Positions 6,330 to 11,213 of a DNA stretch of 11,213 bases are shown here, piece after piece. This DNA is from Bacteroidales bacterium (GTDB taxonomy: Bacteria; Bacteroidota; Bacteroidia; Bacteroidales; Marinilabiliaceae): contig SFOL01000092.1 in the NCBI GenBank assembly GCA_004552385.1, positions 1-11,213 of the forward strand. Direction: 5' to 3'. The notes below the pieces were generated by a model. It did not search any database and was not told the DNA's origin. It saw only the letters and a program-made list of their open reading frames with translations. Every line of letters begins with the position of its first letter. The first letter of the stretch is position 1. The position numbers and the translations under genes are program-made.

Positions 6330-7016
6330 ATGAACAACGAAGAGAACGAACCAGAAGCGGACTATAAAATAGTCTACTCGAAAAACGTGATAGAGTTCGC
6401 CACCGTGGCGCGCGAATATTGCGTCTTTGCCGAAAACGCGGAGAAATACACCAAGGCAGACTACCTTAAAGTGGCCTCGCGCATGCTCCCGCTGCTCTAT
6501 ATGAAGGGGGCCCTGCTGCCAGACGCGACCCTGGCGAGCGAAGATGCCCTGCCAGAGATTGTGGACTACGAGACGTATGAGACAGTCCGCCGTGGCATAA
6601 GCAACCGCCTGACGAGCCACGACAACTACGTGACCACATTCAAGGAAGACTTTCAATATAGCGAGACCCCGATAGCCGCCAGCATATCAGAGGACATGGC
6701 GGACATATATCAGGACATACGCAACTTCTGCGAGCAATACCATTGCGGCGACGACGCCGTGATGAACGACGCCGTGGCGACCGTGGTGGAGAAATTCCGC
6801 ACATATTGGGGTCAGCGCGCGGCGAACGCGTTGAGCGCAATAAACGCGGCCCTGTATTCCGGAGACGACCTGACCGACGAGGCCCCCGCCGACGAAACGG
6901 ACACGGAAGACGAAAACGAGGAAGAGTCAGCCGACACCTCGGCACCCGACGACGGCGCGCCATACTTCATGCGCCAGATGGGCATGAGGCTGGTGGACAA
7001 CAAAAAGAAGAGATGA
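6330..7016 (+). CDS. DUF5063 domain-containing protein
   Basis: The 228-residue protein matches the Bacteroidota family DUF5063, whose function is not established. Recognisable family segments are YSKNVIEFATVAREYCVF (16-33), LPLLYMKGALLP (53-64), SETPIAASISEDMADIYQDI (111-130) and FRTYWGQRAANAL (156-168). The domain fills about residues 10-175 and is mostly helical by composition, with no signal peptide or membrane segment. Residues 179-209 are a very acidic low-complexity linker. The end is a conserved-looking hydrophobic-basic tail (PYFMRQMGMRLVDNKKKR). It starts with ATG at 6330, 66 bases after the permease, with no clear promoter of its own. Its stop overlaps the start of the exonuclease by four bases (ATGA at 7013-7016), implying translational coupling and perhaps shared function. 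Confidence 0.85.
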   Translation: MNNEENEPEADYKIVYSKNVIEFATVAREYCVFAENAEKYTKADYLKVASRMLPLLYMKGALLPDATLASEDALPEIVDYETYETVRRGISNRLTSHDNYVTTFKEDFQYSETPIAASISEDMADIYQDIRNFCEQYHCGDDAVMNDAVATVVEKFRTYWGQRAANALSAINAALYSGDDLTDEAPADETDTEDENEEESADTSAPDDGAPYFMRQMGMRLVDNKKKR

Positions 7017-7666
7017 GAGTAACGAACGAAGAGATAGACCAGCTGCCGCTGAGTCAGTATAACGGCGAGATTGCCCTCATAGACCATACGGATCAGGTGG
7101 ACGCCGCTATAGAGGAGATGATGCGATATAAAGTACTTGGGTTCGACACGGAGACTCGCCCCGCCTTCACCCGCGGCACGAACTACCGCGTGGCGCTCCT
7201 GCAGCTCTCGGCGGAACACAAGACGTGGCTCTTCCGGCTATGCACGATAGGCCTGCCCGAGTCACTGGCCCGCTTTCTTGAGAACCAAGACATAGTGAAA
7301 CCCGGCCTCGCCATCCGCGACGACTTGCGCGGCCTGCGCAAATGGCGCCAATTCGCCCCCGGCGGATTTGTGGACATGCAGACGATAGCCGCGAGCCGCG
7401 GCGTGGACGACCTGAGCCTGAAAAAAATGGCAGCGCACGTCCTGGGCGTGAGAGTTTCGAAACGGCAACGGCTGACGAACTGGGAGAGCCCCACGCTGAC
7501 AGCAGGCCAGATGACATACGCCGCCACAGACTCGTGGATATCCCTCCTGCTTTGGAAAGCAGTGGTGGAAGACGGCATAACGGACAGCCCGGCCCTTGCC
7601 GATATTCGAGCCAAGTCGTCGACGACGTCCGAGCCCCAAGACAAGAAAGAAGAAAACGAACAATAA
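7013..7666 (+). CDS. 3'-5' exonuclease, DEDDy (RNase D / WRN-like) family
   Basis: The 217-residue cytoplasmic protein is a single DEDDy exonuclease domain. Motif I is FDTETRP (44-50) with metal-binding Asp45 and Glu47. Motif II is in AIRDDLRGL (100-108) with Asp103/Asp104. Motif III is YAATD (169-173), the Y-x3-D of the DEDDy subclass. The segment VDMQTIAASRGVDDLSLKKM (120-139) is typical of RNase D-like folds. No HRDC domain is present, so it is shorter than E. coli RNase D and closer to stand-alone WRN-type exonucleases. Whether it degrades RNA or DNA cannot be told. The C-terminal 20 residues are polar and probably disordered. The ATG at 7013 overlaps the DUF5063 stop. The longer frame reaching back to 6743 is antagonised by the overlap and has no family similarity. 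The methyltransferase starts 13 bases after its stop. Confidence 0.9.
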   Translation: MRVTNEEIDQLPLSQYNGEIALIDHTDQVDAAIEEMMRYKVLGFDTETRPAFTRGTNYRVALLQLSAEHKTWLFRLCTIGLPESLARFLENQDIVKPGLAIRDDLRGLRKWRQFAPGGFVDMQTIAASRGVDDLSLKKMAAHVLGVRVSKRQRLTNWESPTLTAGQMTYAATDSWISLLLWKAVVEDGITDSPALADIRAKSSTTSEPQDKKEENEQ

Positions 7667-7679
7667 GAAGAATAAGAAA

Positions 7680-8876
7680 TTGAGCAACATAACAATAACA
7701 CTGAAGCCGGGCAAAGACCAGAGCCTGCAACGCTTCCACCCATGGGTGTTCTCGGGCGCAATAGCGCGGATGAGCTCAGAGCCACAGGAGGGCGACGTGG
7801 TGGACATACTCTCAACCCAAGGTTACTTCCTGGCCCGCGGCCACTACCAGATAGGCTCGATAGCCGTGAGGGTGTTGACGTTTGACAAAGACGAGGCCAT
7901 AGACCAAGATTATTACACTCGCCGCATAGGCGAGGCCTTCCGGCTGCGCAAAGACGTCGGCCTCGTTGACAACAAAGAGACCACGGCCTACAGACTTATA
8001 TTCGGCGAGGGGGACAGCCTTCCGGGCCTCGTGGTGGACGTGTATGAGACCACGGCCGTGATGCAGACCCACTCGGTGGGCATGTGGATGGACCGTCAGA
8101 AGATAGAAACGGCCCTGAAAAGCGTCATGGGCGACAGGCTAAAGGCCATATATAACAAGAGCGAAGGCACTCTGCCCTACAAGGCGGGTCTGAACCCCGT
8201 GAACAGCTACGTGTATAAGGCCGCCGACTGGGCAGAGGTGAAAGAGGCAAAGGAGAACGGACTGATATTCGCCCCCGACTGGGAAAAAGGGCAGAAGACA
8301 GGCTTCTTTGTGGACCAACGCGAGAACCGCGCCCTGATAGAGCGTTACGCCAAAGGCAAGCGCGTATGCAACATGTTCTGCTACACGGGCGGCTTCTCAC
8401 TCTTCGCCCTGCGCGGCGGGGCAGAGCTTGTGCACTCGGTGGACAGCTCGGAGCGCGCCATAGAGCTGACGCGCCATAACGTAGAGCGCAACTTCCCAGG
8501 CGACAACAGGCACGACGCCTTTGCCGAGGACGCCTTCCACTACATGGAACACGCGACTCAGAAATATGACCTCATGGTGCTTGACCCGCCCGCCTTCGCC
8601 AAACACGTCTCGGTGCTGAAAAACGCGCTGAAGGGCTACCGCAGGCTGAACGCCAAGGCTATGCAGATAATAGAGCCGGGCGGCCTGCTATTCACCTTCT
8701 CATGCTCGCAGGTCGTGAGCAAAGAGGACTTCCGGACCATGGTGTTCACGGCCGCCACGATGGCCCACAGACGCGTCTCGATACTCCACCAGCTGACACA
8801 GCCGGCCGACCACCCGATAAACATATACCACCCCGAGGGCGAGTATCTAAAAGGGCTCGTCTTGAGAGTATATTAA
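7680..8876 (+). CDS. rlmI: class I SAM-dependent rRNA methyltransferase, RlmI-like (23S rRNA m5C)
   Basis: The 398-residue protein matches the RlmI family, which methylates a cytosine of 23S rRNA (C1962 in E. coli) at C5. An N-terminal PUA domain (about 1-75) opens with LKPGKDQSLQRFHPWVFSGA. A central domain carries GEGDSLPGLVVDVY (109-122) and FFVDQREN (209-216). The Rossmann methyltransferase domain has the SAM loop MFCYTGGFSLFAL (232-244), the acidic ribose-binding SVDSS (253-257), motif IV LDPPAFAK (301-308) and the catalytic cysteine in FSCSQ (Cys342). The likely start is TTG at 7680, which places the PUA domain at the usual distance. The TTG at 7596 would add 28 lysine/arginine-rich residues read through the end of the exonuclease, which fits the family poorly. 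It lies 13 bases after the exonuclease, so it is probably cotranscribed. The symbol is by family; target position is inferred. Confidence 0.9.
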   Translation: MSNITITLKPGKDQSLQRFHPWVFSGAIARMSSEPQEGDVVDILSTQGYFLARGHYQIGSIAVRVLTFDKDEAIDQDYYTRRIGEAFRLRKDVGLVDNKETTAYRLIFGEGDSLPGLVVDVYETTAVMQTHSVGMWMDRQKIETALKSVMGDRLKAIYNKSEGTLPYKAGLNPVNSYVYKAADWAEVKEAKENGLIFAPDWEKGQKTGFFVDQRENRALIERYAKGKRVCNMFCYTGGFSLFALRGGAELVHSVDSSERAIELTRHNVERNFPGDNRHDAFAEDAFHYMEHATQKYDLMVLDPPAFAKHVSVLKNALKGYRRLNAKAMQIIEPGGLLFTFSCSQVVSKEDFRTMVFTAATMAHRRVSILHQLTQPADHPINIYHPEGEYLKGLVLRVY

Positions 8877-8924
8877 CCCACGCGGGCGCCCCCCACCCCG
8901 CCCGCCAAAACAAAAGAACGAAAA

Positions 8925-10367
8925 GTGTCATTTTACGATTTTGACTTCACGGACGAGCTGCTGGACAGCCTCGACGCCATGCGGTTCAGCGAGCCGACCC
9001 CCATACAGCAGCAGTCCATACCAGTGATAATGGAGGGCCGCGACCTGATAGCGTGCGCCCAGACCGGCACGGGCAAGACGGCAGCCTACCTCCTGCCCAT
9101 AATAGACGACCTGGTGTTACACCCCAATGACGGCACCGACACGATAATACTGGTGCCGACACGCGAGCTTGCCATCCAGATAGACCAGCAGATGGGAGGC
9201 TTTGGCTACTTTGTCAGCGTATCGTCGACAGCTATATACGGCGGAAGCGACAGCGGCGAGTGGAGCCGTCAGCGCACCGCCCTGACCGAGGGAGCCGACA
9301 TCGTGATAGCCACCCCCGGGCGCCTATTGCAGCACATATCGATGGGCTACGTGGACTTCAGTAAAGTTCGCCACCTGGTGCTGGACGAGGCAGACCGCAT
9401 GCTGGACATGGGTTTTTATGACGACATAATGCAAGTGGTGAAGCTACTGCCCGTGGAGACTCGCCAGACCTTGATGTTCTCGGCCACAATGCCGCCCAAA
9501 ATACGCGACCTGGCCAAGAGCATATTGCGCGACCCAGCCGAGATCTCTATAGCCATAGCCAAGCCTGCCGAGGGCATAAGGCAAGCCGCATACCCCGTTT
9601 ATGAGACCCAGAAAGGCGCACTGATAGTAGACATACTCAAAAGCCACGCCGGGCAGAGCATAATAATATTCGGTTCGCGCAAACAAAGCGTCAAAGAGCT
9701 GGGGCACACGCTGAAACGCAAAGGGTTCAACGCTGGCGTGATACACTCGGACCTGGAGCAGACGGAGCGCGAGGAGGTCTTGCGCGAATTCAGAAACAGG
9801 CGAGTGGAGATACTGGTGGCCACTGACGTGATAGCCCGCGGCATAGACATTCCTGACGTTGACGTGGTGATAAACTTTGACGTGCCACGCGACGCGGAAG
9901 ACTACGTGCACCGAATAGGCCGCACGGCCAGAGCCCAGAGCAAGGGCGAAGCCTTCACACTGATAGTGCCGGAAGAGATGTACGCCTTCGGCAAGATAGA
10001 GAAACTGATAGAGCAGACCGTAGAGAAACTGCCACTGCCAGAAGGACTGGGCGAGCAACCGAAGTACGACCCGAACACGCGAAGCCGAGGCGGAGCCAAA
10101 GGCGGAAACGGAGGACGCGGCGGAAACAATGGCGGTCGCCAACAGCGAAACGGAGGCAAACCGCGCAACGGGAATGGCGGACACGAGAACAGACCACGCC
10201 GGGACTCCGCCCCCAAAGAGACTCGCCAAGCGGGAAACGACGCAGGCGAGCAAGCCCCGGACAAAGGCGGGCAAAACAGTAAAGCCAGAAACGGCAAGCG
10301 GCACTTCCACCACAGAGGTGGCAATAAAGGCCCGAGACCAGACAAGCCACAGGGCGGAACTGAATAA
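8925..10367 (+). CDS. DEAD-box ATP-dependent RNA helicase, RhlE/DeaD-like
   Basis: The 480-residue protein has the complete helicase core. The Q motif is FSEPTPIQ (21-28), motif I AQTGTGKT (45-52), Ia PTRELA (78-83), Ib TPGR (130-133), II DEAD (154-157), III SAT (186-188), IV IIFGSRK, V ATDVIARGID (299-308) and VI HRIGRTAR (329-336). It should unwind short RNA duplexes during ribosome assembly or mRNA turnover. Residues about 385-480 form a glycine-, asparagine- and arginine-rich disordered tail with GG and RGG-like repeats, likely an RNA-binding or condensing region. The start is GTG at 8925; it gives MSFYDFDFTDELL, matching the usual N-terminus, and no ATG is available nearby. It follows the methyltransferase by 48 C-rich bases without terminator or clear promoter, so cotranscription is plausible. 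Ten of its first eleven isoleucine codons are ATA. A strong terminator follows. Confidence 0.94.
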   Translation: MSFYDFDFTDELLDSLDAMRFSEPTPIQQQSIPVIMEGRDLIACAQTGTGKTAAYLLPIIDDLVLHPNDGTDTIILVPTRELAIQIDQQMGGFGYFVSVSSTAIYGGSDSGEWSRQRTALTEGADIVIATPGRLLQHISMGYVDFSKVRHLVLDEADRMLDMGFYDDIMQVVKLLPVETRQTLMFSATMPPKIRDLAKSILRDPAEISIAIAKPAEGIRQAAYPVYETQKGALIVDILKSHAGQSIIIFGSRKQSVKELGHTLKRKGFNAGVIHSDLEQTEREEVLREFRNRRVEILVATDVIARGIDIPDVDVVINFDVPRDAEDYVHRIGRTARAQSKGEAFTLIVPEEMYAFGKIEKLIEQTVEKLPLPEGLGEQPKYDPNTRSRGGAKGGNGGRGGNNGGRQQRNGGKPRNGNGGHENRPRRDSAPKETRQAGNDAGEQAPDKGGQNSKARNGKRHFHHRGGNKGPRPDKPQGGTE

Positions 10368-10377
10368 AACAAACTGA

Positions 10378-10415
10378 CGGTGCGGAAGAATAAACGCCTT
10401 CCGCACCGCCTTTTT
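10378..10415 (+). terminator. intrinsic terminator of the DEAD-box helicase gene
   Basis: CGGTGCGGAAG (10378-10388) pairs perfectly with CTTCCGCACCG (10398-10408) around a nine-base loop, followed by CCTTTTTCCTTTT. It lies ten bases after the helicase stop. The opposite strand has only a weak T-rich flank, so leftward activity would be minor. Confidence 0.92.
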
Positions 10416-10850
10416 CCTTTTCATCCCCCCCAAAAAAAGACCATGCCGCAGACAGGAGAGACGCGAACGGCGCTTTTTTTCGCACTCAACCGACGATGGG
10501 GCTGGCATGCGTCGATGGACTCAAGAAAAGCGACAAAGGCAAACGGGGATGAAAGCTGAAGAAACTGACCGCCGCCACGGACGGCGATGGACTCAATGAA
10601 CAAAAGAGCGAGCCGCAGGCAGCAAGAGGTGCGACATGGATAGAGAGGCGGCAGACATTGACGGGCGGCAAGAGGAGAAGTGGCGTGCTAAACGAATAAA
10701 AAGCGGGACAAAGGGAAAGGGTCAAATAGGGAAAGACCGCGGTAAGAAAAAAGAAAGGGACAATTACCTCATGGAGTGAATGGAGACATGGATGGCGGAG
10801 AGCAGTAGTGAGAGTCGAAGAGCTTCGGCAGCGGAGAGCATAAGGTGACG
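10416..10850. other. convergent, purine-rich intergenic region without a convincing gene
   Basis: These 435 bases lie between the rightward helicase terminator and the leftward tRNA terminator. I find no TAnnTTTG promoter element on either strand. By hand count about 75 percent of bases 10621-10860 are A or G on the plus strand. A GATGGACTCAA segment occurs twice (about 10514 and 10586). The longest forward frame I noticed with an ATG is 47 codons (10636-10779), Lys/Arg/Glu-rich as the composition alone would produce; I do not call it a gene. Confidence 0.6.
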
Positions 10851-10894
10851 ACAATAAAAGAAGAGCCGCCCGAACCAAAAGGACGGACGACTCT
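10851..10894 (-). terminator. intrinsic terminator of the tRNA-Val cluster
   Basis: On the minus strand AGAGTCGTCCG (10884-10894) pairs over eleven positions, two of them G-U, with CGGGCGGCTCT (10862-10872). The stem is followed by TCTTTTATT. It begins eight bases after the last tRNA, as expected for the end of the leftward tRNA transcript. Confidence 0.85.
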
Positions 10895-10898
10895 GAGA

Positions 10899-10978
10899 AA
10901 GTGGGTGCTGAGGGATTCGAACCCCCGACCCTCTGCTTGTAGGGCAGACGCTCTGAACCAGCTGAGCTAAGCACCCGA
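10899..10978 (-). repeat. direct repeat containing tRNA-Val(UAC), copy 1
   Basis: At least 80 bases are identical to 11134-11213. The identity runs two to three bases beyond the tRNA on each side, and the second copy is cut by the window edge, so the repeat may be longer. It is a tandem gene duplication with the GAC tRNA between the copies. Confidence 0.9.
10902..10976 (-). tRNA. tRNA-Val (anticodon UAC), distal copy
   Basis: The 75-base cloverleaf reads GGGTGCT at the acceptor 5' side and AGCACCC at the 3' side, with discriminator A at 10902. The D arm has GCTC/GAGC, the anticodon stem TCTGC/GCAGA encloses CCTACAA (anticodon UAC at 10939-10941), and the T loop is TTCGAAT. It decodes GUA and probably other GUN codons. 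The 3' CCA is not encoded. It is identical to the copy at 11137-11211 and is the last gene before the terminator. Confidence 0.96.
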
Positions 10979-11029
10979 GAGCGGACTGCGCCAAAGAAGG
11001 CGCAAGTCTCAATTTTTCCAATAAAAAGG

Positions 11030-11104
11030 TGGGCATTAACGGATTCGAACCGCTGACCCTTTGTCTGTCAGACAAATGCTCTGAACCAGCTGAGCTAAAT
11101 GCCC
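11030..11104 (-). tRNA. tRNA-Val (anticodon GAC)
   Basis: The 75-base cloverleaf has acceptor GGGCATT/AATGCCC, D-stem GCTC/GAGC, anticodon stem TTTGT/ACAAA enclosing CTGACAG (anticodon GAC at 11067-11069), and T loop TTCGAAT with stem AGCGG/CCGTT. It decodes GUC and GUU. The anticodon must not be confused with GUC (Asp). The 3' CCA is not encoded (CCT follows the discriminator A). It lies between two identical UAC copies. Confidence 0.95.
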
Positions 11105-11133
11105 TTTTGATAATCGCCGAGGCGAAACTTCGT

Positions 11134-11213
11134 AAGTGGGTGCTGAGGGATTCGAACCCCCGACCCTCTGCTTGTAGGGCAGACGCTCTGAACCAGCTGA
11201 GCTAAGCACCCGA
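11134..11213 (-). repeat. direct repeat containing tRNA-Val(UAC), copy 2
   Basis: This is the partner of 10899-10978, starting 235 bases further on. Recombination between the two would delete one UAC copy and the GAC tRNA. Confidence 0.9.
11137..11211 (-). tRNA. tRNA-Val (anticodon UAC), proximal copy
   Basis: It is identical to the copy at 10902-10976 in sequence and structure, with anticodon UAC at 11174-11176 and discriminator A at 11137, CCA not encoded. It is the first of the three in the direction of transcription within the window. Only two bases precede it before the right edge, so the promoter and possible further tRNAs lie outside. Confidence 0.96.

Noticed and set aside
7596..7679. 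Upstream extension of the methyltransferase from a TTG at 7596
   Set aside because: It would add 28 basic residues encoded by the end of the exonuclease gene, while the PUA domain begins right after the TTG at 7680.
9444..10508. Long reverse frame of 354 codons antisense to the DEAD-box helicase
   Set aside because: It overlaps the complete helicase core and its terminator, shows no domain, and is explained by the avoidance of certain codons in the real gene.
10486..11075. Reverse frames of 103 and 162 codons over the tRNA genes
   Set aside because: Typical artefacts of reading tRNA sequence (GGSNPS-like translations) and continuing through the terminator.
10899..11213. Repeat spacing considered as a CRISPR-like or integration-site array
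   Set aside because: The repeats are complete tRNA genes with proper cloverleafs; no integrase or truncated tRNA fragment is present in the window.

Overview
The window looks like a piece of a moderately GC-rich Bacteroidales (phylum Bacteroidota) chromosome. Promoters match the Bacteroidota consensus (TTTG, about 19 bases, TAnnTTTG) rather than the sigma70 one. Starts are preceded by A-rich sequence rather than a clear Shine-Dalgarno. The gene families (DUF5063 protein, FHS-type sugar permease, GH105 lipoprotein) are also typical of the group. I cannot name a genus.

Layout. Positions 1-425 hold no protein gene. A leftward promoter at 215-245 drives a structured leader that resembles the leader of a Bacteroidota rRNA operon; the 16S gene would lie beyond the left edge. 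A G-rich tract (271-322) sits behind that promoter, followed by the terminator of a leftward asparagine synthetase gene (asnB, 426-2009). asnB has its own promoter in a 323-base divergent region, which also carries the rightward promoter of the next unit.

That unit (2333-6263) holds a GH105 unsaturated uronyl hydrolase lipoprotein, an M20-family amidohydrolase broken by a frameshift, and an FHS-family sugar permease whose start codon overlaps the stop of the broken gene. It reads as a small catabolic operon: a sugar-acid-capped oligosaccharide is cleaved outside the cytoplasm, a product is imported, and an acyl or amide group is hydrolysed. The amidohydrolase appears inactivated.

From 6330 to 8876 three closely packed housekeeping-type genes follow: a DUF5063 protein, a DEDDy 3'-5' exonuclease (4-base overlap with the first) and an RlmI-type 23S rRNA cytosine methyltransferase. 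After 48 bases comes a DEAD-box RNA helicase with an RG/GG-rich tail (8925-10367) and a strong terminator. Together these suggest RNA maturation and ribosome biogenesis.

The right end (10851-11211) is a leftward tRNA cluster of three valine tRNAs (UAC, GAC, UAC), closed by a clear intrinsic terminator. Between the two convergent terminators lie about 435 purine-rich bases with no convincing gene.

No CRISPR array, insertion sequence, prophage or defence system is visible. The best leads are the inferred 19-base deletion in the amidohydrolase, the divergent permease lacking FucP's key acidic residues, the G-rich tract behind the putative rRNA promoter, and the strong AUA preference for isoleucine in GC-rich genes.
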